Below, in pieces: positions 34,989 to 43,933 of a stretch of 64,000 nt of DNA (the first letter of the stretch is position 1; every line of letters starts with the position of its first letter). This stretch comes from Mesorhizobium japonicum MAFF 303099 (GTDB lineage: Bacteria > Pseudomonadota > Alphaproteobacteria > Rhizobiales > Rhizobiaceae): NCBI RefSeq assembly GCF_000009625.1, contig NC_002678.2, forward strand, positions 1,302,001 through 1,366,000. The letters are read 5' to 3'. Both the position numbers and the translations under genes were made by a program. The notes beneath the pieces are model-generated. The model saw only the letters and a program-made list of their open reading frames with translations. It was not told where the DNA came from and ran no database searches.

Positions 34989-36638
34989 CTACCGCGTCAG
35001 CCGCTTGTGCGTCATGCGATGCGGGGCCGCCGCCTCGGCGCCCAGGCGCCGCAGCTTGTCCTTCTCATATTCCTCGAAATTGCCTTCGAACCATTCGACA
35101 TGCGCGTCGCCTTCGAAGGCGAGCATGTGGGTCGCCATGCGGTCGAGGAACATGCGATCGTGGCTGATGATGACGGCGCAGCCGGCATAGGCTTCGAGCG
35201 CGTCTTCCAGCGCTCCCAGCGTTTCGGTGTCGAGGTCGTTGGTCGGTTCGTCGAGCAGCAGGACATTGCCGCCGTTCTTCAGCATCTTGGCCAGATGGAC
35301 GCGGTTGCGCTGACCGCCGGAGAGGTTGCCGACCTTCTGCTGCTGGTCGCCGCCACGGAAGTTGAAGGACGAGCAATAGGCGCGGCTGTTGATCTCGTGC
35401 TTGCCGAGCTTGATGATTTCAGCGCCGCCGGAGATTTCTTCCCACACGGTCTTGTTGCCATCCAGTGCGTCGCGGCTCTGGTCGACATAGCCGAGCTTGA
35501 CCGTCTCGCCGATGCGCACGGTGCCCGCATCCGGCTTTTCCTGGCCGGTGAAGGTCTTGAACAGCGTCGTCTTGCCGGCGCCGTTCGGACCGATGACGCC
35601 GACGATGCCGCCCGGCGGCAGCCGGAACGACAGGTTCTCGATCAAAAGCTCGTCGCCAAAACCCTTGTTGAGGCCTTCGACTTCGATGACCACATTGCCG
35701 AGACGCTCGCTCGAGGGAATAACGATCTGCGTATCGGTCGGCTTGCGGTTCTGCGACTGCTCGACAAGTTCCTCATAGGCCTTGATACGCGCCTTCGACT
35801 TGGTCTGGCGCGCCTTCGGCGAGGACTGTATCCATTCGCGCTCGCGCCAGATCGACTTCTGACGAGCGTCGTCCTCGCGGCCTTCCTGGATCAGGCGCTT
35901 GGCCTTGGCGTCGAGATATCTGGTGTAGTTGCCCTCATAGGGAATGCCGCGGCCACGGTCGAGCTCGAGGATCCAGCCGGTGACATTGTCGAGGAAGTAG
36001 CGGTCGTGGGTGATGATCAGCACCGAGCCGGGATAGTCGCGCAGGTGCTTTTCCAGCCACGCCGTGGTCTCGGCGTCGAGATGGTTGGTCGGTTCGTCGA
36101 GCAGCAACAGGTCGGGCTGTTCCAGAAGCAGCCGGCAGAGCGCGACGCGGCGACGCTCGCCGCCCGACAGGTTGGTCACTTCGGAATCGGCCGGCGGACA
36201 CTGCAGCGCGTCCATCGCCATCTCGACCTGCTGGTCGAGATCCCAAAGGTTGAGCCGGTCCATCTCGTCCTGCAGCTTGGCGGACTCGTCGGCCGTCTCG
36301 TCGGAATAGTTCATCATCAGCTCGTTGTAGCGCTCGATGATGGCGGTCTTCCTGCCGACGCCGTCCATGACGTTTTCACGCACGGTCTTTGAGTTGTCGA
36401 GCTGCGGCTCCTGCGCCAGGTAACCCACGGTCGCGCCCTCGGCCAGCCACGCCTCGCCCTGAAACTCCTTGTCGAGCCCGGCCATGATGCGCAGGATGGT
36501 CGACTTACCCGAGCCGTTAGGCCCGAGAATGCCGATCTTGGCGTCCGGATAGAAGGACAGATGAACATTATCGAGCACCTTCTTGGTGCCATAGGCCTTC
36601 GACAGGCCGGACATGTGATAGATGAACTGGCGTGCCAC
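34989..36638 (-). CDS. ettA: Energy-dependent translational throttle protein EttA (ABC-F)
   Basis: ABC-F ATPase that binds the ribosomal E site and gates the first elongation step according to ATP/ADP. 549 aa with two ATP cassettes: Walker A GPNGSGKST at about 39-47 and GPNGAGKTT in the second half, signature LSGGERRRVALCRLLL and LSGGQRNRVHLAKML, and Walker B LLLLDEPTNHLD and LLLDEPTNDLD. The linker and the N-terminal MARQFIYHMSGLSKAYG are typical of EttA. No membrane domain. Confidence 0.96.
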   Translation of the reverse strand: MARQFIYHMSGLSKAYGTKKVLDNVHLSFYPDAKIGILGPNGSGKSTILRIMAGLDKEFQGEAWLAEGATVGYLAQEPQLDNSKTVRENVMDGVGRKTAIIERYNELMMNYSDETADESAKLQDEMDRLNLWDLDQQVEMAMDALQCPPADSEVTNLSGGERRRVALCRLLLEQPDLLLLDEPTNHLDAETTAWLEKHLRDYPGSVLIITHDRYFLDNVTGWILELDRGRGIPYEGNYTRYLDAKAKRLIQEGREDDARQKSIWREREWIQSSPKARQTKSKARIKAYEELVEQSQNRKPTDTQIVIPSSERLGNVVIEVEGLNKGFGDELLIENLSFRLPPGGIVGVIGPNGAGKTTLFKTFTGQEKPDAGTVRIGETVKLGYVDQSRDALDGNKTVWEEISGGAEIIKLGKHEINSRAYCSSFNFRGGDQQQKVGNLSGGQRNRVHLAKMLKNGGNVLLLDEPTNDLDTETLGALEDALEAYAGCAVIISHDRMFLDRMATHMLAFEGDAHVEWFEGNFEEYEKDKLRRLGAEAAAPHRMTHKRLTR

Positions 36639-36838
36639 GCGCGCTTTCCCTGAAAAACTGACTGGATTTGCCGATTTGAATGGAGGTTGGCCGCTATGTA
36701 GGCGATGCAGCGGCGAACGGCAATCGCTTTTGCCAGATCAAGCCGAACACACGGACAAGTGTGTGCTTCCCGCCGAAGTTTTCCGCCGGTCACCAGGCGC
36801 GTTGAAATCTCCGGTTAACCCTTCAGCGTCAAAACAGG

Positions 36839-38182
36839 ATGGGGGTGGAATCGCTGGCTGGCCGCGATTCCTGTAGAGAAAGCGGATCGACGGCAGTGCT
36901 GAACAGTTTCCTGCTCCTCGCCGAGGCGGTCGTTTACTTCAGCGTCATGGTGACGCTTTTCCGCTTCCGCAAGCGTATTGGCCTCGGCGTCTTCGTCTGC
37001 GCGCTCGGCGTCATGCATTTCCTGGAAACCTATCTCGCCAGCGTCTTCTATGTCGCCTTGCCGTTCGGCTTGGTTTCGCCGGGCTCGGCGGTGCTGTTTT
37101 CCGGCAAGCTGGTCATGCTGCTCCTGCTCTACATCAAGGAGGACGCCGCCACCGTGCGCCAGCCCATCTATGGCCTGCTGCTCGGCAATGCACTGATGAT
37201 CGGGCTGGTGCTGCTCTTGCGCCTGCACGTCATCGCGCCGCTCCCCGACGGCAAGCTGCCCGACATCGGCTTCATCGACGAGATGGGCTGGCTGATGGTG
37301 TGGGGCACGACGCTCTTGGTCATCGACGCCATCCTGATCATCCTCCTCTATGAAAGACTGGGGCGCACCCTGCGCAAGGCGCAATTCGCGCGCATCCTGA
37401 TTTGCGTCGCCTGCGTGCTGACCTTCGACCAGGCGGGCTTCTTCACTGCACTGCATTTCGTCGCCGGCGCGCCGATCGCGGTCTTCTTCGGCGGCTGGTT
37501 TGCCAAGATGGCGGCGGCGCTGGCCTTCAGCGGCATGCTCGTGGCCTACCTCAGATGGTTCGAGGCCCGCGACATCGCGCTGCCGCGTGGGCTGACCGAC
37601 ATTTTCGAAACGCTGACCTATCGCGAGCGCTATGAGGCGCTGGTCGAGCATGCCGGCCGCGACGGCCTGACCGGCCTGCTGCACCGCGGCCGCTTCGACG
37701 CCGACGGTGAAGCCGCCGTCGAGGTCAGCCTGCGCACGGCGAGGCCCCTCAGCCTGCTGATCATCGATGTCGACCATTTCAAGTCGATCAACGACCGTTT
37801 CGGCCATGCCGAAGGCGACAAGGTGCTGAAAGGGGTAGCAAGCCTGCTTAGCGAAGTGGCGAGCGCCGGGGACCAGGTGTTCCGCATCGGCGGCGAGGAA
37901 TTCGCCATCCTCAGTTCGCGCCCGCATCCGGTCGCCAGGCTGTTTGGCGAAAGCATCCGCCACGCCGTCAAGGCATCGGCGGTGGCCAGCCGTTTCGAGC
38001 TGACCGTCAGCGCCGGCGTTTCAACCGTCAGCGAAACGACGCGCTGTCTTGCCGATCTGTTCGCCCTCGCCGACCAGCGCCTCTACAAGGCGAAGTCGAC
38101 CGGACGCGACCGCGTCGTCGGCGAGCCGGCCGGCCATGAGCCGGACGCCGCCATCGCCTGGACCAGGTCGGCGCAGTTCTGA
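36839..38182 (+). CDS. Membrane-bound diguanylate cyclase (7TM-GGDEF)
   Basis: 447 aa. The N-terminal half has about seven hydrophobic helices (from FLLLAEAVVYFSVMVTLF to MAAALAFSGMLVAYL), a probable sensor I do not recognise. The C-terminal GGDEF domain (about 275-430) has DGLTGLLHRGRF, LLIIDVDHFKSINDRFGH and the active-site FRIGGEEFAIL. An RxxD inhibitory site is not evident. GTG 36896, which begins the first helix directly, is an alternative start. Confidence 0.85.
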   Translation: MGVESLAGRDSCRESGSTAVLNSFLLLAEAVVYFSVMVTLFRFRKRIGLGVFVCALGVMHFLETYLASVFYVALPFGLVSPGSAVLFSGKLVMLLLLYIKEDAATVRQPIYGLLLGNALMIGLVLLLRLHVIAPLPDGKLPDIGFIDEMGWLMVWGTTLLVIDAILIILLYERLGRTLRKAQFARILICVACVLTFDQAGFFTALHFVAGAPIAVFFGGWFAKMAAALAFSGMLVAYLRWFEARDIALPRGLTDIFETLTYRERYEALVEHAGRDGLTGLLHRGRFDADGEAAVEVSLRTARPLSLLIIDVDHFKSINDRFGHAEGDKVLKGVASLLSEVASAGDQVFRIGGEEFAILSSRPHPVARLFGESIRHAVKASAVASRFELTVSAGVSTVSETTRCLADLFALADQRLYKAKSTGRDRVVGEPAGHEPDAAIAWTRSAQF

Positions 38183-38224
38183 TCTAGGATTTTCTCTGTC
38201 GCGCAATGCCGGTCAGCAGTGTCC

Positions 38225-39232
38225 TTACTGGAACCCGATCGCGTCGACGGTGCCTATCGGGCAACCGGCCTTGTTGGTCGGCACCGAGGCGAGCAGCAGG
38301 TCCTTGAGCGAAGCGTTCGGGCCGATCGGGCCGGCAAGGCCGAGCGTGAGTTCGCCGATCAGCCGCCGGCCGTTCGACGGATCGATGACGCAGGACACCC
38401 GCACGCGATCCCCTGCCCCGGCGCCGAAGGCGGTGTCGAAGGCGCCACGGATCTGGTCCGCGGTCAGCTTGCCGCCAATGGTCTTGGCGAAGAGATCGCG
38501 GACCGGCGAGGCGTTGACCTGTCGCATCAGGCCGAGCGCATCGGAGAAGTATTCCTGCTGGCTCTTGCCGTAGCAGGTGCCGTGCTTGATCCATTCATGC
38601 CGTTCCAACTGGGAGGCCGTGCCCGGCATCACCTGATCAAGCTCCTTGCGGGTACCGGCGTCCAGATTGACCGGCGGCAGGTCCTTCCAGTGAGCCGGAT
38701 TGTCGTTGGCCTTGTCGCTTGCCGCCACCTGGCAATAGAAATTGCCGTTCGGCTGCGGCCACAAGCCATGCAAGGTGAAGTTGGTGGCGTCGAACTCGCT
38801 CGGGTTCTGCGCCCTGCATTCGGTCTTGCTCGACTTGGTCTCGCAAAAAGCCGGCTGCCAGCTCAGCGCGAAGACATATTCGGGTTTTCCCGAGGCGGCA
38901 GGCTTGCCTTGTCCGCCAGGTGCCGCCGGCACCGTCGCCGCACTGCTGCCCGAGAGATGGCCGCAAGTGACCTTCACCCAGCGGCGCTCCGGATCGGCGC
39001 GGGGCACCAGGATCAGATAATGCGTCGGCGCGTCCTTGTTGCCGGCAAGCAGCTGGTAGCTCTGCCCGGCCTCGGTCGAGACATTGCCTGGGTTCTTGCC
39101 GTTCTTGATGGCCTGCGTTGCCGGACAGGCAGCGTCGGCCACGAAGGTGCCGCTCATCTTGACCTCGGCACGCGCAGCATTGGCCAGCGACACCGCCAGC
39201 ATGGCCAATCCGAAAACGACACCAATGCGCAT
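38225..39232 (-). CDS. Secreted ribonuclease T2
   Basis: Periplasmic or secreted RNase. 335 aa from ATG 39232 with a signal peptide (ends NAARA). Both active-site signatures are present: TLHGLWPQ (CAS I) and HEWIKHGTCY (CAS II), plus paired cysteines. An N-terminal extra region of about 110 residues (CPATQAIKNGK..., VKVTCGHLSG, Gly/Pro-rich linker) precedes the T2 domain. Rhizobial RNase T2 may scavenge phosphate and nucleotides, though no Pho box is seen here. Confidence 0.9.
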   Translation of the reverse strand: MRIGVVFGLAMLAVSLANAARAEVKMSGTFVADAACPATQAIKNGKNPGNVSTEAGQSYQLLAGNKDAPTHYLILVPRADPERRWVKVTCGHLSGSSAATVPAAPGGQGKPAASGKPEYVFALSWQPAFCETKSSKTECRAQNPSEFDATNFTLHGLWPQPNGNFYCQVAASDKANDNPAHWKDLPPVNLDAGTRKELDQVMPGTASQLERHEWIKHGTCYGKSQQEYFSDALGLMRQVNASPVRDLFAKTIGGKLTADQIRGAFDTAFGAGAGDRVRVSCVIDPSNGRRLIGELTLGLAGPIGPNASLKDLLLASVPTNKAGCPIGTVDAIGFQ

Positions 39233-39415
39233 GAGAAATCCCCGGCTGAGAAGTGGGCGACAGACTGAAGCTGTCTCCATGTCAGAATTGCGTTATTTTG
39301 CGGGTCGAACGCAAGAAACATCGTCGCGCAAAAGCAATTGCTGTGGATTGACGCAAAACCGGCGCCGGCGCAAGAAAAGCCAACAACGATAAAATGAGGG
39401 AGAGAGCGGGCGGCC

Positions 39416-40345
39416 ATGCCTTTCAATCAACAACGCATGGTCCGTTCACCGACCGGCGCCGATCTCAATCTCCTCGTCAGCCAGGCTGAAGACGAACCAC
39501 GCGCGGTCGTCCAGATCAACCACGGCCTGGCCGAGCACGCCGCGCGCTATGCCCGCTTTGCCGATTTTCTCTCCGCGCGCGGCTTCCACGTCTATGTCCA
39601 TGACCATCGCGGTCACGGCGCGACCAAGGCGCCTGACGCACCGCTCGGCAAATTCGCCGACGAGGATGGCCCGGCCAAGGTGATCGCCGATGTCGACGCC
39701 ATCCATGATCTCATCGCCAGCGAATGCCCAGGCCTGCCGGTCATCCTCTTCGGTCATTCGATGGGCGCGTCGGTGGCGCTGAACTACCTTTTGGGCCACT
39801 CGCCGCGCATCCATGCCGCCGCGATCTGGAACGGCAATTTTTCGCAAGGGCGGCTTGGGCAGGTGGCGCTCGGCATCCTCGCGTGGGAACGGATGCGGCT
39901 GGGCTCCGACGTCCCGTCCCGCTTGTTGCCGAAACTCACCTTTCAGGCCTGGGGCAAGGCGGTGCCCAACCACCGCACGCTGTTCGACTGGCTGTCGCGC
40001 GACGAGGCCGAGGTTGCGAAATACATCGCCGACCCGCTGTGCGGCTGGGATGCATCCGTGTCGATGTGGCGCGACGTTGTCTCGATGGCAATCAACGGCG
40101 GCAAGGATGCCACCTTCGCCGGCGTCCGGCGCGACCTTCCCGTCGCCGTCGTCGGCGGCGAGAAAGATCCCGCCTCGGACTATGGCAAGGGCATCATCCA
40201 CCTTGCCAATCGCATGCGTGGGATGGGCTTTTCGAATCTCGTTTCAAAGGTTTACGCCGACACCCGCCACGAAAGCCTGAACGAGCTGAACCGCGATATC
40301 ATCATGAACGATTTCGCCACCTGGGCCGACAGCGTGCTGAAATAG
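39416..40345 (+). CDS. Alpha/beta hydrolase (monoacylglycerol lipase/lysophospholipase-like)
   Basis: 309-aa serine hydrolase of the Hydrolase_4 group. Nucleophile elbow GHSMGASVALNY (GxSxG), oxyanion region VVQINHGLAEHAARY, VHDHRGHG, late acid in VVGGEKDPAS, and histidine in YADTRHESLNEL. No signal peptide, so cytoplasmic. Similar proteins cleave monoacylglycerols or lysophospholipids. It stands alone. Confidence 0.87.
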   Translation: MPFNQQRMVRSPTGADLNLLVSQAEDEPRAVVQINHGLAEHAARYARFADFLSARGFHVYVHDHRGHGATKAPDAPLGKFADEDGPAKVIADVDAIHDLIASECPGLPVILFGHSMGASVALNYLLGHSPRIHAAAIWNGNFSQGRLGQVALGILAWERMRLGSDVPSRLLPKLTFQAWGKAVPNHRTLFDWLSRDEAEVAKYIADPLCGWDASVSMWRDVVSMAINGGKDATFAGVRRDLPVAVVGGEKDPASDYGKGIIHLANRMRGMGFSNLVSKVYADTRHESLNELNRDIIMNDFATWADSVLK

Positions 40346-40431
40346 CGACCTGAATCCTTTTCGAACCGGCCCGTTGGCCTATTGCAAGGGCCGTGACAGC
40401 CGATGCCGGGCTTGATAGAGGCTCTGCTTTC

Positions 40432-40467
40432 GCGGCAATCATGGTGATTGCGGCAATCACGGTGATT
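40432..40467 (+). repeat. 18-bp tandem repeat directly before the CoA-transferase start codon
   Basis: GCGGCAATCATGGTGATT (40432-40449) and GCGGCAATCACGGTGATT (40450-40467) differ at one base and end 1 bp before the ATG. Across them GTGATTGC-G-GCAATCAC (40444-40460) is a perfect palindrome. The second copy occupies the ribosome-binding-site position. Confidence 0.7.
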
Positions 40468-40468
40468 T

Positions 40469-41644
40469 ATGGCCGAACCACCCCTGAAAGGCGTCCGCGT
40501 CGTCGAACTCGCCCGCATCCTTGCCGGGCCATGGGCCGGGCAATTGCTTGCCGATCTCGGCGCCGACGTCATCAAGGTCGAAAGTCCCGAGGGCGGCGAC
40601 GACACCCGCAAATGGGGCCCGCCCTTCGTCATGAGCCATGACGGCGAGAACCTGTCGGCCGCTTATTACCATTCCTGCAACCGCGGCAAGCGCTCCATCG
40701 CCATCGATTTCTCGACGCCGGAGGGTGCGGAGACCGTGCGCCGGCTGGTCGCCACGTCGGATGTGCTGATCGAGAACTTCAAGCTCGGCGGCCTGAAGAA
40801 ATACGGGCTCGACTATGACAGCCTGCGCAAGATCAACCCGCGCCTTGTCTATTGCTCGATCACCGGCTTCGGCCAGGACGGGCCGTATGCGCCGCGCGCC
40901 GGCTACGACTTCATCATCCAGGCCATGGCCGGTATGATGTCGATCACCGGCGAAGTCGGCCGCGAGCCGCAAAAGGCCGGCGTCGCCATCTCGGACATCT
41001 TCACCGGGCTCTATTCCGTCATCGCCATACAGGCCGCGTTGCGCCATGCCGACCGGACTGGCGAAGGCCAGCATATCGACATGGCGCTGTTTGACACGCA
41101 GATCTCGGCGCTCGGCAACCAGAACCTCAACTACCTCGTCTCCGGCAAGTCGCCGGTGCAGATGGGCAATGCGCATATGAACATCGCGCCTTACGAGGTG
41201 GTGCCGGTTCGGGACGGCCACATCATCCTGGCGGTCGGCAATGACGGCCAGTTCGCCAAATTCTGTGCCGCAGTCGGGTTGGATGAACTGTCGACCAATC
41301 GCGACTTTGCCACCAATCCAGCCCGGGTCGCGAACCGGGTGAAGCTGCGCGAACGCATCGTCGAGGCGCTGAGCACGCTCGATCGCGACCCGCTGCTGGC
41401 AAAGCTGGAAGCGGCAAGTGTGCCGGCGAGCCCGATCAACACGATCGGCCAGATGTTTGCCGACCCGCAGACGATTGCGCGCGGCATGCGGCTCGACCTC
41501 GACGACGGCCATGGCAATCTTCTGCCTTCGGTGCGCGCGCCGATGGTGATGTCGGGCACGCCGCTGGTCTACGAGCGCCCCTCGCCGCGCCTGGGCGAAC
41601 ACACCGACGAAATCCTTGCCGAACTGGAGAGATCAGCGACATGA
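40469..41644 (+). CDS. CoA-transferase family III (CaiB/BaiF/Frc type)
   Basis: 391 aa. Transfers CoA between carboxylic acids. Family landmarks: LKGVRVVELARILAGPWAGQLLADLGADVIKVE at the N-terminus, NRGKRSIAIDF, and GQHIDMALFDTQ, whose aspartate is the expected acyl carrier. The stop overlaps the next ATG by 4 bp. Formyl-CoA transferases are often paired with the ThDP enzyme oxalyl-CoA decarboxylase, and here too a ThDP enzyme follows, but the specific substrate is not clear. Confidence 0.88.
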   Translation: MAEPPLKGVRVVELARILAGPWAGQLLADLGADVIKVESPEGGDDTRKWGPPFVMSHDGENLSAAYYHSCNRGKRSIAIDFSTPEGAETVRRLVATSDVLIENFKLGGLKKYGLDYDSLRKINPRLVYCSITGFGQDGPYAPRAGYDFIIQAMAGMMSITGEVGREPQKAGVAISDIFTGLYSVIAIQAALRHADRTGEGQHIDMALFDTQISALGNQNLNYLVSGKSPVQMGNAHMNIAPYEVVPVRDGHIILAVGNDGQFAKFCAAVGLDELSTNRDFATNPARVANRVKLRERIVEALSTLDRDPLLAKLEAASVPASPINTIGQMFADPQTIARGMRLDLDDGHGNLLPSVRAPMVMSGTPLVYERPSPRLGEHTDEILAELERSAT

Positions 41645-43290
41645 AGACCGGTGGACAACTGATCGTCGATGCGCTGGAAGCGAACGGCACCGACCGCATC
41701 TTCTGCGTGCCGGGCGAATCCTATCTGGCGGTGCTCGACGCGCTGCACGATTCATCGATCCGCACCATCGTCTGCCGCCAGGAGGGGGGTGCCGCGATGA
41801 TGGCCGACTGCCAGGGGCGGCTGACCGGCAAGCCCGGCATCTGCTTCGTCACCCGCGGCCCCGGCGCCACCAACGCATCCGCCGGCATCCACATCGCCAT
41901 GCAGGATTCGGTGCCGCTCATCCTGTTCATCGGCCAGGTCGCCAGCCACGCCAAGGAGCGCGAGGCGTTCCAGGAGGTGGATTACAAGAGGTTCTTCGGC
42001 GACATCGCCAAATGGGTGGTCGAGATCGACGACGCCTCGCGCATCCCCGAATTCGTCACCCGCGCCTTCGCGGTGGCAACGTCGGGCCGGCCTGGTCCAG
42101 TCGTCATCTCGCTGCCCGAAGACATGCTGACCAGCGAGGTCGAGGCTCCGGAAGCGCTTCCCCATACTCCGGTCGAGACCTATCCCGGCGGGGCCGAACT
42201 CGATGCGCTGGAAATGCTGCTCAACGGCGCCAAGCGACCATTCGTCATCCTGGGCGGCACACGCTGGAATGAGGAAGCCGTCGCGCGCATGCGCACCATA
42301 TCGGAGACATGGTCGCTTCCCGTCGGCTGCTCTTTCCGCCGCCAGATGCTGTTCGACCATCTTCACGCGAACTACGCAGGCGACGTCGGAATCGGCATCA
42401 ACCCCAAGCTGGCGGCGCAGGTCAAGGCGGCCGACGTCGTGCTGTTGATCGGCGGGCGCATGGGCGAGATGCCCTCTTCCGACTACACGCTGCTGAAAAG
42501 CCCCTACCCCGACCAGACGCTGGTGCATGTCCACGCCGACGCCGGCGAACTCGGCCGCGTCTACCGGCCGACGCTGGCGATCAACGCCTCGCCCGCCGCC
42601 TTCGTCGAGGCCTTTGCCAAGCGCAAGCCGGCCCGAACGCCATCCTGGGCAGGCGAGACGGCGAAAGCGCACAGCGCCTATCTCGAATGGTCGACGCCAC
42701 CGCAGACGGGTCCGGGCGACGTGCAGATGGGCCCGATCATGACATATCTGGAACAGGAACTGCCCCACGACGCCATCTTCGCCAACGGCGCCGGCAATTA
42801 CGCCACCTGGGTGCATCGTTTCCACCGCTTCCGCCGTTTCGGCACGCAGGCGGCGCCGACCTCCGGCTCGATGGGCTACGGCACCCCGGCGGCGGTCGCC
42901 GCCAAGGCGCTTCATCCGGATCGCACCGTGATCGCCTTTGCCGGCGACGGCTGCTTCCTGATGAATGGCCAGGAGTTCGCCACCGCCGTGCAATATGACC
43001 TGCCGATCATCGTGATCGTCGTCAACAACGGCATTTACGGCACCATCCGCATGCACCAGGAACGCGAATATCCCGGCCGCGTCGTCGCCACCGATCTCAG
43101 GAATCCCGATTTCGCGTCGCTGGCACGCGCCTATGGCGGCCATGGCGAGACGGTCGAGAAGACGGCCGACTTCGCGCCGGCCTTCGAGCGAGCGCGGGCC
43201 AGCGGCAAGCCGGCCATCGTCGAAATCAGGCTCGATCCCGAAGCGATCACGCCGACCCGCACGATGACCCAGATCCGCGACAAGGCGTGA
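41641..43290 (+). CDS. Thiamine-diphosphate enzyme (acetolactate synthase large-subunit-like)
   Basis: 549 aa, three ThDP-family domains. The N-terminal pyrimidine-binding domain has the catalytic glutamate in CRQEGGAAMMAD. The middle domain is near 190-330. The C-terminal ThDP/Mg site is GDGCFLMNGQEFATAV...NNGIYGTI. Candidates are acetolactate synthase-like, benzoylformate-type, or an acyl-CoA decarboxylase or lyase. The ADP-binding motif of oxalyl-CoA decarboxylase is not one I can confirm. Translationally coupled to the CoA transferase. Confidence 0.85.
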   Translation: MKTGGQLIVDALEANGTDRIFCVPGESYLAVLDALHDSSIRTIVCRQEGGAAMMADCQGRLTGKPGICFVTRGPGATNASAGIHIAMQDSVPLILFIGQVASHAKEREAFQEVDYKRFFGDIAKWVVEIDDASRIPEFVTRAFAVATSGRPGPVVISLPEDMLTSEVEAPEALPHTPVETYPGGAELDALEMLLNGAKRPFVILGGTRWNEEAVARMRTISETWSLPVGCSFRRQMLFDHLHANYAGDVGIGINPKLAAQVKAADVVLLIGGRMGEMPSSDYTLLKSPYPDQTLVHVHADAGELGRVYRPTLAINASPAAFVEAFAKRKPARTPSWAGETAKAHSAYLEWSTPPQTGPGDVQMGPIMTYLEQELPHDAIFANGAGNYATWVHRFHRFRRFGTQAAPTSGSMGYGTPAAVAAKALHPDRTVIAFAGDGCFLMNGQEFATAVQYDLPIIVIVVNNGIYGTIRMHQEREYPGRVVATDLRNPDFASLARAYGGHGETVEKTADFAPAFERARASGKPAIVEIRLDPEAITPTRTMTQIRDKA

Positions 43291-43295
43291 TCCAA

Positions 43296-43325
43296 ACAAA
43301 AGGGGCGGCAGCCCGCCCCTTTTGT
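43296..43325. terminator. Bidirectional Rho-independent terminator
   Basis: ACAAAAGGGGCGG (43296-43308) and CCGCCCCTTTTGT (43313-43325) make a perfect 13-bp stem with a 4-nt loop. It begins 5 bp after the ThDP-enzyme stop and 13 bp before the convergent CHRD gene stop, and serves both. Confidence 0.88.
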
Positions 43326-43338
43326 CCAAGCGGTTCCG

Positions 43339-43782
43339 CTATTTCGCCGCCTCGATCTGGCCGCGGATCTCGCCATCCTTGTTGGCGGCGGTGTGAACAT
43401 TGACATAATAGTTGCCGGCGGCCAGGTCGGCGGCCTGCGCGTCCGTCAGCGTTGCCGAGCCCTTGATCGGGCTCTTGAGCTTGCCTTTGAACGGGATGAC
43501 GGGAGCGGCATTCGCACCCATCGCCGCCGGGCCGTGAATATGCGCTGCCGTCGCCGGTCCGCTGAGGCCGGAATATTTGACGTCCCAGCTGAGCTTTTTC
43601 TTGGTGGTGTCGAAGGTGAGCGTGGCGGTGCCTTTGCCCTTGGTGGTGACGGGCGGGTTCTGCTGGCCGCCATCGAGCGTTGCCTTGTACTTCACCACCT
43701 CGGCCATTGCTGGCGAAGCGAGCAGAAAGGCGGTCGATACGGCCAGGGCCGAAAGCACCGGCAGGAAAGAATATGTGCGCAT
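43339..43782 (-). CDS. Secreted CHRD-domain protein
   Basis: 147 aa from ATG 43782. Signal peptide MRTYSFLPVLSALAVSTAFL...SPAMA. The mature part is one CHRD domain (as in chordin): KYKATLDGGQQNPPVTTKGKG, AAHIHGPA, and NYYVNVHTAANKDGEIRGQI. Bacterial CHRD proteins are periplasmic or extracellular with unknown ligand. No neighbouring operon. Confidence 0.9.
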   Translation of the reverse strand: MRTYSFLPVLSALAVSTAFLLASPAMAEVVKYKATLDGGQQNPPVTTKGKGTATLTFDTTKKKLSWDVKYSGLSGPATAAHIHGPAAMGANAAPVIPFKGKLKSPIKGSATLTDAQAADLAAGNYYVNVHTAANKDGEIRGQIEAAK

Positions 43783-43933
43783 GAAGAACCTCCGATTGAA
43801 TGTCGCACACGTCGCTGCTCCCCCGGCGCGCGCATGCCTCAACTGCAACGGCTGGGAGACGCAATGTTTCCCTGAACACGGATTTGTGAAGAAAGGGCGA
43901 TCGCTCGCCCCTTCCGGCGTCCCGAGAGAGCCG

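Noticed and set aside
34956..36392. 478-codon plus-strand frame
   Set aside because: Antisense to ettA, whose ABC motifs are complete.
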